Shown: positions 43,958 to 52,694 of the stretch, in pieces
Numbering within the stretch: position 1 is the stretch's first letter
How the letters are laid out: each line of letters opens with the position of its first letter
DNA from: Metasolibacillus sp.
GTDB taxonomy: Bacteria > Bacillota > Bacilli > Bacillales_A > Planococcaceae
DNA length: 64,000 nucleotides
Assembly (NCBI RefSeq): GCF_025291715.1
Contig: NZ_JAMBIZ010000001.1
Location: 241,824-305,823, forward strand
Direction: 5' to 3'
The notes under the pieces: model-generated
The model's input: the letters and a program-made list of their open reading frames with translations, nothing else
The model's database searches: none
Told to the model about the DNA's origin: nothing
Translations under genes and position numbers: made by a program

Positions 43958-44137
43958 ATGAATGTTATTAACATGGCACTAGTTCAAAGTGAGCTGGCTC
44001 CTTTATCTGAGGAAATGAATATTTATGTATCGAACAAAGATTGTGCTGTACGTGCAAAAGGGGAGAAAATCGACATTTTAGGCAATGTCTATTTAATGTC
44101 CCATTCAAAGATTCAGAAATTGGCTGAGACCCTGTAG
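43958..44137 (+). CDS. Possible small protein (59 aa)
   Basis: ATG 43958 to TAG 44137 reads MNVINMALVQSELAPLSEEM and continues to LMSHSKIQKLAETL. Codon use is chromosomal in style, but the ribosome binding site is weak and no family is recognised. It lies in an otherwise empty 305-bp gap between the MBL hydrolase and a terminator. It may be a degraded gene. Confidence 0.3.
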   Translation: MNVINMALVQSELAPLSEEMNIYVSNKDCAVRAKGEKIDILGNVYLMSHSKIQKLAETL

Positions 44138-44164
44138 TTGTAAGATTCACTTCTTGAAGGTCAT

Positions 44165-44211
44165 TAGAGCGTGCTTTGAACAATTGCTGTCAAAACACGC
44201 TCTTTTCTTTA
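44165..44211 (+). terminator. Terminator between the MBL hydrolase and the EndoQ-like gene
   Basis: GAGCGTG (44167-) pairs with CACGCTC before TTTTCTTT, with a long loop. It closes the plus-strand genes ahead of the convergent PHP-domain gene. Confidence 0.55.
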
Positions 44212-44252
44212 AAGCCACACTTATTAAGCAAATCATTTAAGAAATAGCTACT

Positions 44253-45416
44253 CTACAGCTTAACCTTCCCATACACACCGCCACCACCAGCTTCAAACGC
44301 TAGCTGTCCAGTGCGGGCAAGGATAATTTTTTCCGCTAATGGCTGCGCTACAATTTCCATTAATTGTTCAAGCGTTGTGCGATGCAAAATATTCATTTCA
44401 GTACCGAAAGCCGTTAATAGCTTGTCCAGCGTCTTTTTACCTAGACCAGGAATAAATTCTAAAGGCACTTGATGAATATAGGGTGGGCGCTCTACTGGAG
44501 TAAAAGTAGCGCTAGAAAGCTGCTGAATGCGTGTCGCTACACCACGCACGATATGCTTGCTATGGCAAAATGGACAAATTTCAGCGCCTTCTGTCACAGC
44601 CTTGCCACAAGCCGCACAAACCGTTTCATGATATTTCCCTAGCAACGGATGCAAGCCATAATTTGATGCGATGGCTCGACCATTCTTACGATGTAGCGCC
44701 AGTCGCAATTCCTCAAAATTAGCTGCCTCCATCTGTATTTTTTGGTATTCACGTGCGATTTTGCCAAGCGAATGCGCATCTGAATTCGTTACAAACGTAT
44801 AGGGAGCTAATTCCTCTATGCCGCGTACCATATCCGTATCAGCGCTTAGTCCAAGCTCAATGGCATCGATAATTGCAGGGTCAAACACTTCTGTTAAGCT
44901 CTTTTTAACCCCTTTGCCATATAAGCTTTTAAAAGGTGTGAACACATGTGCAGCAATAAATAGCCCATTCAGTTCAGCGACTTTTTGCTGCAATGTTTTC
45001 GCATCACAATAAATGCGCTGTGAGCTAAGATGAATATTTTTCATATGCTTACTTAACCATGCTGAAAAAGCCTGCATTGATTGCAATGTAGGCAAATAAG
45101 CAAGCACATGAATAGGTCCATGACAATGACTATCGTAAATTTCAAGCTCGGAGCCCATAATGAGCGTTGTCTTTTCATAGAGTAAGCCACCCTGTGCTAA
45201 TTCGGTCATTTTTCCTGTTCGCACATGCTCCTCCAGCTCCTCCAATACCTCTGGGCTATGACAATCAATAATGCCTATCATATCAAGCCCTTTATTGGCA
45301 CTTGCTGTATGTAATATATTAGAAAGGGTTAATGTGCGACTTCCCGTAATTTTGACAGCACGCCCGCTATGCGTTCGTCCAATATGAATATGTAAATCCG
45401 CATAATAATCGTTCAA
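44253..45416 (-). CDS. Endonuclease Q-like PHP-domain protein (TIGR00375 family)
   Basis: TTG 45416 (MNDYYADLHIHIGRTHSGRA) is the probable start, seven bases after GGAGG; the product has 387 residues. The PHP domain begins with DLHIHIG and later shows IGIIDCHSPE and GSELEIY plus TNSDAHS, the metal ligands. A Cys4 zinc ribbon follows (CAACGKAVTEGAEICPFCHS), then a helix-hairpin-helix (LEFIPGLGKKTLDKLL). This is the TIGR00375/EndoQ layout. Endonuclease Q in archaea and some bacteria cleaves 5' of deaminated bases. In Bacillus relatives the same family is found as YqxK-like repair proteins. Confidence 0.85.
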   Translation of the reverse strand: MNDYYADLHIHIGRTHSGRAVKITGSRTLTLSNILHTASANKGLDMIGIIDCHSPEVLEELEEHVRTGKMTELAQGGLLYEKTTLIMGSELEIYDSHCHGPIHVLAYLPTLQSMQAFSAWLSKHMKNIHLSSQRIYCDAKTLQQKVAELNGLFIAAHVFTPFKSLYGKGVKKSLTEVFDPAIIDAIELGLSADTDMVRGIEELAPYTFVTNSDAHSLGKIAREYQKIQMEAANFEELRLALHRKNGRAIASNYGLHPLLGKYHETVCAACGKAVTEGAEICPFCHSKHIVRGVATRIQQLSSATFTPVERPPYIHQVPLEFIPGLGKKTLDKLLTAFGTEMNILHRTTLEQLMEIVAQPLAEKIILARTGQLAFEAGGGGVYGKVKL

Positions 45417-45487
45417 TGAAAGTCCTCCTTGCGACAATTTTTATTATTATTTCCACACATGTCTCTACCTATTCTAATATAACATAA

Positions 45488-45739
45488 TTAGCGCAGCATT
45501 CTCCTGAGCTGGCGGACTTCCTTTGTAAGTTCCTCCATTTGCTCATGTAATTTTGTCATTTCAGTCGATGAAAAATTTTCTTCTTTTTGCTGCTCTAATG
45601 CCTTTAATTCAAGTCCTTCTGCAATGGCAGATAAAGCGTAGCCTAATACTGTTATAACTGTGCCGAGATAAGCAAGTCGATCAATTTGAATATCCGTACT
45701 TTCTGCTGATTGCCCAGTTTTTTTCTCTTTGCTAGTCAT
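45488..45739 (-). CDS. Small coiled-coil protein (83 aa), paralogue of 60797-61060
   Basis: ATG 45739 (MTSKEKKTG) lies eight bases after GGAG. The sequence STDIQIDRLAYLGTVITVLG, then YALSAIAEGLELKALEQQ, has a short hydrophobic middle, and the C-terminus is a leucine-rich coiled coil (MTKLHEQMEELTKEVRQL). The core TDIQI.RLAY.G...LG..LSA.A.GL.L.ALE is shared with the protein at 60797-61060. Function unknown; the middle may attach to membrane. Confidence 0.7.
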   Translation of the reverse strand: MTSKEKKTGQSAESTDIQIDRLAYLGTVITVLGYALSAIAEGLELKALEQQKEENFSSTEMTKLHEQMEELTKEVRQLRRMLR

Positions 45740-45843
45740 CTCCATCACTCCTTCTTACACTAGCCTATGAATAGTAAGCGGAAAAAGTGAATACATACAT
45801 AAAAGGAAAGAAATCTTTGATAAGCAGAAATGGAGGAAATAGC

Positions 45844-46296
45844 ATGGCAAAATTATTAACAGCAATGCAAAAGCATTTAGCAGCTGCACGACATCATCTG
45901 CACTGTATGGAAAAGGAGCAGCAAAAGCAAAATAAAAAGCGCTTTTTGTACGAGCTTCAAGCTTTCCAAATATCAATGACAGCAATATTAAGCACTGCAA
46001 AGGAGTACAATAAACGCATTTATAAAAAGCAGCTTGTGAATTTGTCGCATAAAGCTTTTTTTCAAGCTATTAAAAAAAAGCATATTATCGAGCGACCAAT
46101 GGCTGAGAAAATTGAAATGTCAATCAACTTGCAGGCAGTTTATGCGATAAAAAGAAATAATAAATTTGATGCTCGGACAGGCTTTTATCATAAAGAAAGA
46201 CCGAATGATTCCATTGTTAAGCTAGGCACGTGCTATGTGCAGGAAGTGCAGCAAGTCGTTTTTAGTATAAATGATGCAGGAATAAGCCAAAAATAA
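45844..46296 (+). CDS. Hypothetical basic protein (150 aa)
   Basis: The start ATG 45844 (MAKLLTAMQKHL) is chosen since GGAGG lies nine bases upstream; the frame extends upstream to 45787 without a site. The protein is basic with helical first half (KHLAAARHHLHCMEKEQQKQ) and no recognised domain. It stands alone between divergent and convergent small genes. Confidence 0.6.
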   Translation: MAKLLTAMQKHLAAARHHLHCMEKEQQKQNKKRFLYELQAFQISMTAILSTAKEYNKRIYKKQLVNLSHKAFFQAIKKKHIIERPMAEKIEMSINLQAVYAIKRNNKFDARTGFYHKERPNDSIVKLGTCYVQEVQQVVFSINDAGISQK

Positions 46297-46358
46297 AAAT
46301 TTCAACTATTTTTTCTCAAAATTGTACATGCTATACTATCTAAAAGGAGATGACTAGC

Positions 46359-46832
46359 ATGAAAAAAATGATGCAAGGTATATTGGCAATTTTATTTTTG
46401 TCAGCAATTATCATCCCATCTGCACAAGCCGCAGAGGAACGTGCCATCAAAGCAGAAATTGTTACAACAGATAGTATTGCTATGCGCAATGCTCCTATGA
46501 AAACGGGCAAAACATTAGCGATTATACCAAAAAATACAAAGCTGAGTGCAACTGCTCGCAGCGGTGATTGGTATAAAGTTTCCTATCAAAAGCAGGTAGG
46601 CTGGGTGCCGATTGATTATGTGACAAAATATGTAGCACCAAAGGCGAGCGCAAATCCAACTACTACAGCACCAAAGGGCAGTAGTGCAACGGTCAATCCA
46701 AAAGCTCCAACTTCCTTTCAAAACTGTACAGAGCTGCGCGTTTATTATCCTAAAGGTGTAGCGCAAGGACATCCTGCCTATGCCTCGAAGCATGACCGCG
46801 ATAAAGATGGCTGGGCTTGTGAGAAAAAGTAG
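46359..46832 (+). CDS. Secreted SH3 plus Excalibur calcium-binding protein
   Basis: ATG 46359 (MKKMMQGILAILF) after AAAGGAGATGAC starts a 157-residue protein with a signal peptide (cleavage near SAQAAEE). A bacterial SH3 domain follows (SIAMRNAPMKTGKTLAI, GDWYKVSYQKQVGWVPIDY), then a Pro/Thr/Ser linker. The C-terminal Excalibur motif is visible (CTELRVYYPKG, HDRDKDGWACEK), whose DxDxDG resembles an EF-hand calcium loop. The SH3 part probably binds cell-wall peptides. Confidence 0.88.
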   Translation: MKKMMQGILAILFLSAIIIPSAQAAEERAIKAEIVTTDSIAMRNAPMKTGKTLAIIPKNTKLSATARSGDWYKVSYQKQVGWVPIDYVTKYVAPKASANPTTTAPKGSSATVNPKAPTSFQNCTELRVYYPKGVAQGHPAYASKHDRDKDGWACEKK

Positions 46833-46847
46833 TCTAGAGCTTTAATT

Positions 46848-46885
46848 AAAAACAGTGTGAAATGCTATGATTTCACACTGTTTTT
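46848..46885. terminator. Bidirectional terminator
   Basis: AAAACAGTGTGAAAT pairs with ATTTCACACTGTTTTT around GCTATG; A and T runs on both sides serve the convergent SH3 and AroM genes. Confidence 0.9.
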
Positions 46886-46886
46886 C

Positions 46887-47558
46887 CTATAATACATCTT
46901 TTATGACAGTAAAAAGGGCATCCCTTGGTATAATGACAGGAATATTTAGTTTGTCCTGAATCCTCTCTTTCATCGTATGTGAATAGCCCATACAATCAAG
47001 AATTAAAAGGTCAGCTCCCTGTGCCTCTAATTTTTGAGCTGTCATGAATAGGTGCTGCTCATTGAAGTGATACGGTGAGCTTGCGGCAAAGGAGACATTA
47101 AATTGTGCCTTTTGCCATTTAGCACAGACGCTATTTTGTTGTTCAGGCTCAGGGCCAATCAAGCCAAGATGTAGGCTAGGGTGAATGCCCTTGATTAAAT
47201 GTGTCATAAAATGGTCAGGCAGCAATAAATTTTTTCCTGACAATTTATTAGCGAAATCACCTGTGCACATTAGTAGAATCCATTGAAAATTCGACAAATC
47301 ATGAATGCGCTTTTGAATATAGGGCATTAGCTTTTGTTTGCTCAGCTTCACTTGCTCGCCGCTTGTTAATAATGTAACAAGCATGTCCTCGTCATTTGAG
47401 GTAGGGGCGAGTGTGTTAATTTCATCTAAGGTAAGTAAGTCTAATACGCCAAATTCAGTTATGTCTAATCCAGCATCTTTTAATTTTATAATGTCTGAAG
47501 CCATATCCTTACGTGGTGCTTGACCGATTGTGACAACTGCAATTTTCATATTTTTCAT
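46887..47558 (-). CDS. AroM family protein
   Basis: The protein has 223 residues; ATG 47558 follows GGAGTATGTCAA and overlaps the previous stop by four bases. The pattern KIAVVTIGQAPRKDMASDI, then DLLTLDEINTLAP and ILDCMGYS marks the AroM family, whose biochemical function is not established although the name dates from the E. coli aroL-aroM operon. In Bacillales an AroM protein is often encoded with amidohydrolases, a dipeptide-type ABC importer and a DUF1177 protein, as here, so a role in amide or amino-acid racemase-like chemistry is plausible but unproven. Confidence 0.82.
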   Translation of the reverse strand: MKNMKIAVVTIGQAPRKDMASDIIKLKDAGLDITEFGVLDLLTLDEINTLAPTSNDEDMLVTLLTSGEQVKLSKQKLMPYIQKRIHDLSNFQWILLMCTGDFANKLSGKNLLLPDHFMTHLIKGIHPSLHLGLIGPEPEQQNSVCAKWQKAQFNVSFAASSPYHFNEQHLFMTAQKLEAQGADLLILDCMGYSHTMKERIQDKLNIPVIIPRDALFTVIKDVL

Positions 47559-48706
47559 TTGACATACTCCGCTTCGTAATATTTTATCCCATTGACATAT
47601 GTTTGTAATACTTTTGCTTCCGTTTCGAAAATAGGGTGTGACCAGACGACAAAATCGGCATCCTTTCCTTTTTCCAGTGAGCCGATTCGATGCTGTAGGT
47701 GGACGAGCTTTGCTGCATGTAGGGTAATGCTTTTTAAAGCTGTTTCTTCATCTAATCCATAGCGAATCGCTTCAGAGGCGCAATATTTTAAATATTGTAT
47801 AGGGACAAATGGATGGTCTGTCATAATGGCAAAGGGAATTTGCTTATCTTGAAAAATTTTAGCGATAGCAGGTGTTGAATGGCGCGTTTCATATTTAGAA
47901 GGTGTCAGCATATAGGGACCAACAGTGGCATTAAAGCCGCTAGCCTTCACTGCATCGACAATTAAATGACCTTCTGTGCAATGCTCTAGATGAAGCTCCA
48001 CATCAAATTCCTTTGCGATACGAATTGCTGTCATAATATCATCTGCGCGGTGGCAATGCAGACGCAATGGCATAACTCCACGCAACACCTCGATAAATGG
48101 ACGCAATTCTAAATTATTGTCAATGTGTATATTTTGCTGCTCTTCATCTAATTGCTTCGCACGCTGGAAGCCATCCCGTAAAATTTGTGCGATTGCCATT
48201 CTTGTCATCGGCTTGCGCTTGTACTGATTGCCAAAAACATTTTTAGGATTTTCACCTAAAGCGCCTTTCAAGCCACTGCGCTCTACAAGGACACGCGATT
48301 CAAGTGTTGGGCCTGCAGTTTTTAAAATGCTCCAAATACCACCAATGACGTTGGCACTACCTGGTCCTGTTTGTACTGTTGTAACGCCACCTTCAATAGC
48401 ATGCTGGAAGGAGAAGTGTCGAATATCGACGCTATCGAGTGCGTGCATTAAAGGGGTAAAGGGCTCACTATATTCGTTTGCATCATTAATATCCTCCGTT
48501 ACTTCAGCCCAAGTTCCTACATGTGCATGAATATCAATGAGCCCTGGTGTGACGACAGCTCCTTGTAAATCAACGGGTTCGGCATGTGCAGGAATGTCGA
48601 GCGCTTTACCTACATAAGTGATAATGCCATCCTCTACCCAAAGCTGTTCAACAACATCGTTATGTTCATTTGCTGTGACAAATTTTGCATTGTGATAAAT
48701 CATCAT
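47555..48706 (-). CDS. Imidazolonepropionase-like amidohydrolase with intact metal site
   Basis: The protein has 383 residues. The TIM-barrel amidohydrolase signature is complete: VVTPGLIDIHAHVGTW (HxH), LRLHCHRADDI, LHLEHCTEGH and AIMTDHPFVP (Asp). The C-terminal beta-sandwich has GSLEKGKDADFVVWSHPIFE. The enzymes of this subgroup hydrolyse cyclic or linear amides, including N-acyl and dipeptide-like substrates. It overlaps the neighbours by four bases on each side (ATGA), and so is tightly coupled to AroM and the second amidohydrolase. Confidence 0.88.
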   Translation of the reverse strand: MMIYHNAKFVTANEHNDVVEQLWVEDGIITYVGKALDIPAHAEPVDLQGAVVTPGLIDIHAHVGTWAEVTEDINDANEYSEPFTPLMHALDSVDIRHFSFQHAIEGGVTTVQTGPGSANVIGGIWSILKTAGPTLESRVLVERSGLKGALGENPKNVFGNQYKRKPMTRMAIAQILRDGFQRAKQLDEEQQNIHIDNNLELRPFIEVLRGVMPLRLHCHRADDIMTAIRIAKEFDVELHLEHCTEGHLIVDAVKASGFNATVGPYMLTPSKYETRHSTPAIAKIFQDKQIPFAIMTDHPFVPIQYLKYCASEAIRYGLDEETALKSITLHAAKLVHLQHRIGSLEKGKDADFVVWSHPIFETEAKVLQTYVNGIKYYEAEYVK

Positions 48707-49767
48707 ATGAGAGCACCTGCTTTCTGGCTATACACTTGCTGTCCTTTAATAAAGGTCGCAATGACTTGGGCATCTAAATCTAAAGGATGCTTATTCCAAA
48801 TAACAAAATCAGCAAATAAGCCATCACGAATTGAACCCGTCATATTTTCAATGCCTAAAAATTGTGCAGCACCAGTTGTTAACGCATAAAGTGCATCGGC
48901 ACGTGATAAGCCTTCACGCACAGCTAAGCCTGCCTCAATGGCTAAATGTGTTGCACTGCTCGTAGGGTGATCTGTGCAAAAGACAAAGGGCGTATTCATC
49001 ATAGCAAGCTGTTGATACAGCTTTGGTGAGAGTGCCATCATTTCATTGTGCTCGATATAGCGAAATACTGGGCCTGCAACGACTGTATTCCATTTAGCCT
49101 GCTCGATAAAGGAAATTTCTGTTGCATGAACAATATGGAATTTATAGTGAAATTCCTTTTGCAAACGCTGAATCAGCTCAATATCGACTGCTTTATGTGC
49201 ACGAATCATTATTTTCTTAATTGCTGGCTCCTGCTGTTGAAGCTGCTGCAATGTATCTCTTAAAGTTTTAGCGATACCCATGCGCGTTAAAGGCTTTTTC
49301 GTCGCATTAAAAAATGTATGCTTTGCACGGTGACCAATGGAAAAGGTAAAAGCAATATTGTTATCAATGACCATTTCATCAACCGTTGTATGTGTGTGAT
49401 GTACAACGGCAGTCTTTGCCCCAATTAAGCTTTTAGGGGAGGGGACAATGTGCGAGGCAGTAATGCCATGTTGAAGTGCCTTATTAAAAGCTGTGTCAAA
49501 AGGGTAAATGCCGTCAAGCACAGAATAATGTAGATTGCTTTCCATTTCAAAGCTATCGTCACCTTCCCAACGAATGCCAATCTCTTGCAAGCCGATTTGT
49601 GAGCAGCTATCAATAAAGCCTGGTGTCACATAGCAATTTGTTAAATCAATTGCTGGCGTATCTGATGCGGATGGTGCTGTGAAATATTGCTTATGCACTT
49701 CAAAATCAATTTTTTCAAAGGTGCGTGACTGGTAGTTAAATACAAGCCCGTTTGTATAGCGAGTCAT
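48703..49767 (-). CDS. Amidohydrolase paralogue lacking the HxH metal motif
   Basis: ATG 49767 (MTRYTNGLVFNYQSR) is nine bases after AGGAGG; the frame extends upstream without a site. The 354-residue protein aligns with the next gene over the whole barrel, including IMIRAHKAVDIEL, FHIVHATEIS and VFCTDHPTSS and the end DGLFADFVIWNKHPLD. But the position of the metal-binding HxH reads VTPGFIDSCSQIG, with Ser and Gln in place of both His. A binuclear site cannot form in the usual way. It may be a regulatory or structural partner of the intact paralogue, or use a mononuclear site. Confidence 0.85.
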   Translation of the reverse strand: MTRYTNGLVFNYQSRTFEKIDFEVHKQYFTAPSASDTPAIDLTNCYVTPGFIDSCSQIGLQEIGIRWEGDDSFEMESNLHYSVLDGIYPFDTAFNKALQHGITASHIVPSPKSLIGAKTAVVHHTHTTVDEMVIDNNIAFTFSIGHRAKHTFFNATKKPLTRMGIAKTLRDTLQQLQQQEPAIKKIMIRAHKAVDIELIQRLQKEFHYKFHIVHATEISFIEQAKWNTVVAGPVFRYIEHNEMMALSPKLYQQLAMMNTPFVFCTDHPTSSATHLAIEAGLAVREGLSRADALYALTTGAAQFLGIENMTGSIRDGLFADFVIWNKHPLDLDAQVIATFIKGQQVYSQKAGALI

Positions 49768-49824
49768 TAATGAATTCCTCCTATTTAAATAGAGAAGATA
49801 TTTTCTCTGTATTTGAATGAACAA

Positions 49825-49870
49825 ATGGGGCTGCCCTGAAAGGAATTTCTTTCTGGACAGCCCCATTTTC
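49825..49870 (-). terminator. Terminator after the substrate-binding protein gene
   Basis: GGGGCTGTCCAGAAAG pairs with CTTTCAGGGCAGCCCC (minus strand reading), followed by ATTTGTTC. It follows the highly expressed binding-protein gene and probably reduces readthrough into the amidohydrolases. Confidence 0.78.
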
Positions 49871-49901
49871 TTATTCCCGCAGTAGGGGAATCAAATATAA
49901 T

Positions 49902-51518
49902 TTATTTAGAAATTGAAACGTTTGTCCCATTTGGATGTACAATTTGCACTGAGTTATCAGGTGATACTTCGAAGCCTTGTACTTTTTTATTAATCGCTGC
50001 AACAGCCTCTGTAGCTTCTAGCTCAATACGTGGTACATCAGCCATAATAAGCTTTAATGCTTCTTTATAAATTTCTGCACGCTCTTCTTGTACAACTGTT
50101 TCTGAAACAGCACGAGCTAATAGGGCATCTACCTCTGGATTGCTGTAGCCTTTACCATTGCCAAGAGCCCCAATTTGATTTGTGCTGAATAGTTGGTATA
50201 GGAAGAAGTAGGGGTCTGGATACCATGTCCATCCACCAATATTCATCGGCGCATTGCCTTTCGCAACCATGTCGCTATAAGTACCCCATTCAACAACTTT
50301 AATTTCGACATCAATGTTTAAGTTATTTTTCAATTGACTTTGGAAAATTGTTGCGTATGGAACACGCGCTTGTGCTGCATAAATCTCTGTTTTGAAGCCA
50401 TCTGGATAACCAGCCTCCGCTAAAAGCTGCTTCGCTTTTTCTGGGTCATATTTTGGCACAAGGTCAATTAATGATTCATCGTAGCCCCATGAGCCAGGTG
50501 GTAACGGTAAATAAGATACCTCGCCGCCACCCCATTGGTTTACTCCAGAAATAATTTCCTCGACATTTGTAGCCATATAAATCGCTTCACGTACGCGCTT
50601 ATCCGCTGTAGGACCAACCTTGTTATTTAAGTCTAAATAAACAATAGATAGACCAGCGTTCGTTAATAACTCAAGATTGCTATCTTGTTTAACAATTTCG
50701 CGGTTTTGTCCTTTAACATCCATTGCGATATCAATATCACCTGAACGTAGGGCATTTGTTAGCATATTTTGATCAGCGATAAATTTCATTGTTAATTTAT
50801 CAAGATGAGGCTTTTCACCCCAGTATCCATCGTGGCGTACTAGCTGTACTTCTTGGTCCTTTTTCCATTCAGTTAATTGGAATGGGCCTGTGCCAATAAA
50901 GTGCTCAGAGAAATTATCGCCCCAGCCCTCAACCTCTTCTTTTGGAATAATAATATTCCCTGCGTCTGTTAACATCGCTAATAACGCTGCATTCGGTGTA
51001 GCTAAATGAATTTCTACTTCATAATCAGAAACAACCTTCACTTCTGTTACACCATTTAAGCGATTCATAGCAGATTCCTTAGCAGAGCGCTCTAATGAAT
51101 ATTTCACGTCCTCTGCTGTCATTTCACGGCCATCTTGATATTGACCTTTTTGGAATTTAACGCCTTCACGTAGCTTAAATGTATACACAAGCATATCATC
51201 AGATACGCTCCACTCTGTAGCTAATGAAGGAATAACCTCAGATAAATCTTTGTTATAAACAACTAATGTATCAGCCATTTGACGTATAACTTGAGATTCA
51301 TAAGCACCCGTGTATTTGATAGGGTCAAAGGTTTTCGCATTCGCTGAAAGACCGACGCTTAATGAACCACCTGCTGTTACTTCACCAGCTGCTTCTCCAT
51401 TTGCTTCCTGTTCCTTGTCCGCACCTTTATTATCTCCACCACATGCAGCTAACACTGAGATGACTAGTGCAAGAATTAATAGTAAGAAAGACTTTTGATG
51501 AAAAGTTTTCTTTGACAT
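49902..51518 (-). CDS. Peptide/nickel-type ABC transporter substrate-binding lipoprotein
   Basis: The protein has 538 residues; signal peptide with lipobox LAACGG (Cys near residue 26), then the family pattern TFDPIKYTGAYESQVIRQMA, KFQKGQYQDGREMTAEDVKY and IAYKEALK-type ends. This is an SBP_bac_5 (DppA/OppA-type) receptor that captures small peptides or related ligands outside the cell. It is transcribed divergently from the permease and ATPase genes and shares operator motifs with them. The ATG follows AAAGGGGGCAATACA. Confidence 0.93.
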   Translation of the reverse strand: MSKKTFHQKSFLLLILALVISVLAACGGDNKGADKEQEANGEAAGEVTAGGSLSVGLSANAKTFDPIKYTGAYESQVIRQMADTLVVYNKDLSEVIPSLATEWSVSDDMLVYTFKLREGVKFQKGQYQDGREMTAEDVKYSLERSAKESAMNRLNGVTEVKVVSDYEVEIHLATPNAALLAMLTDAGNIIIPKEEVEGWGDNFSEHFIGTGPFQLTEWKKDQEVQLVRHDGYWGEKPHLDKLTMKFIADQNMLTNALRSGDIDIAMDVKGQNREIVKQDSNLELLTNAGLSIVYLDLNNKVGPTADKRVREAIYMATNVEEIISGVNQWGGGEVSYLPLPPGSWGYDESLIDLVPKYDPEKAKQLLAEAGYPDGFKTEIYAAQARVPYATIFQSQLKNNLNIDVEIKVVEWGTYSDMVAKGNAPMNIGGWTWYPDPYFFLYQLFSTNQIGALGNGKGYSNPEVDALLARAVSETVVQEERAEIYKEALKLIMADVPRIELEATEAVAAINKKVQGFEVSPDNSVQIVHPNGTNVSISK

Positions 51519-51542
51519 TGTATTGCCCCCTTTAATTTTTGT

Positions 51543-51702
51543 TTCACAATATGAACCTATGATTCAAAAATAGGTTTGAACTAAAGTTAGCACTTCGTAA
51601 ATAAAAAGTAAATAAAAAATATTAAAAAATTTCAGAAAAATATTTACAAACAAAGTTCGTTAGGTGTAGTATATGATTATTCACAATATGAAACAATGTT
51701 TC
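51543..51702. promoter_or_regulatory. Divergent promoter with repeated operator motif
   Basis: The 13-mer TTCACAATATGAA occurs at 51543-51555 and again at 51680-51692, a partial dyad (TTCA/TGAA) near each start. Next to the second copy GAAACAATGTTTC (51690-51702) is an inverted repeat with 6-base arms, a typical IclR-family operator. The rightward promoter is TTTACA (51643-51648), 18-bp spacer, TAGTAT (51667-51672), so the sites lie downstream of the -10. The likely binder is the IclR regulator at 57906-58667. The remainder of 51519-51729 is AT-rich without a gene. Confidence 0.6.
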
Positions 51703-51729
51703 TAATAACGAAAAAGGAGGTTTGGGAAA

Positions 51730-52692
51730 GTGGGGTCATTTATTTTAAAAAGGTTAATTAATTTAATTCCTACATTGTTAGTAGTAGGCATCATCGTCTT
51801 TGTCATTACAAGAATGATTCCTGGTGATCCTGCATCTGTCATGCTTGGCCCACAAGCCAGTGTAGAGGATGTTGAGAACTTACGAGAGGAATTGGGGTTA
51901 AATAAATCTTTGCCATTGCAATTTGTTTCATATATTGCAGACTTAGCACAGCTAAATTTAGGCTACTCCTACTCTTATAGTGAAACGGTTTTCAGTTTAA
52001 TTGCGGAAAGATTTCCAAATACGGTTATTCTCGCTATTGCCGCGTTACTAATTGCTGCGCTCATTGGTATTCCAGCAGGGATTTTAGCAGCGAGAAAACA
52101 AAATACAATCATTGATTATATCGTTATGTTAATTTCTTTAATCGGTGTTTCGATGCCAATCTTTTGGCTAGGGGTCATGTTAGTTTTATTCTTTAGTGTT
52201 AATCTCGGCTGGCTACCAGCGACAGGGATGGGCAATATAGAAGAGGGGCTTTGGCCATTTGTAAGGCATTTAATATTGCCAGCATGTGCCTTAGCAACAA
52301 TTCCAATGGCTACCTTTGCACGTATTACACGCTCTAGTATGCTGGAAGTAATTTCACAGGATTATATAAAAACAGCTCGCTCGAAAGGGCTGAAAGAATA
52401 TTTAGTTATTGGCAAGCATGCATTTAAAAATGCTTTAACACCTATTTTAACGGTGTTAGGTATGCAAATTTCTAATTTATTGGGCGGCGCTGTTTTAACA
52501 GAAACTATTTTTAGCTGGCCTGGTATGGGTCGCCTGATTGTTGAGGCGATTGATAAACGTGATTTTGTCGTCGTACAAGGAACTGTTATTTTTATAGCCT
52601 TTATTTTCGTACTAGTGAATTTGATTGTTGATGTGCTTTATAAAGTAGTAAATCCAAAAGTAAATTTAGATTCGAATGGAGGGAAAAAATAG
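51730..52692 (+). CDS. dppB: ABC transporter permease, DppB type
   Basis: The protein has 320 residues, starts at GTG after AAAAAGGAGG, and has six hydrophobic segments. The family pattern is visible: the N-terminal FILKRLINLIPTLLVVGIIV, FVITRMIPGDPASVML, and the EAA-type loop (TARSKGLKEYLVIGKHAFKN). It forms the channel with the next gene. The symbol reflects family type only; the substrate is not known. Confidence 0.92.
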   Translation: MGSFILKRLINLIPTLLVVGIIVFVITRMIPGDPASVMLGPQASVEDVENLREELGLNKSLPLQFVSYIADLAQLNLGYSYSYSETVFSLIAERFPNTVILAIAALLIAALIGIPAGILAARKQNTIIDYIVMLISLIGVSMPIFWLGVMLVLFFSVNLGWLPATGMGNIEEGLWPFVRHLILPACALATIPMATFARITRSSMLEVISQDYIKTARSKGLKEYLVIGKHAFKNALTPILTVLGMQISNLLGGAVLTETIFSWPGMGRLIVEAIDKRDFVVVQGTVIFIAFIFVLVNLIVDVLYKVVNPKVNLDSNGGKK

Positions 52693-52694
52693 CT

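Noticed and set aside
43968..44183. Minus-strand 71-residue frame in the gap after the MBL gene
   Set aside because: No ribosome binding site and a sequence without domain character; shadow of the opposite 59-aa frame.
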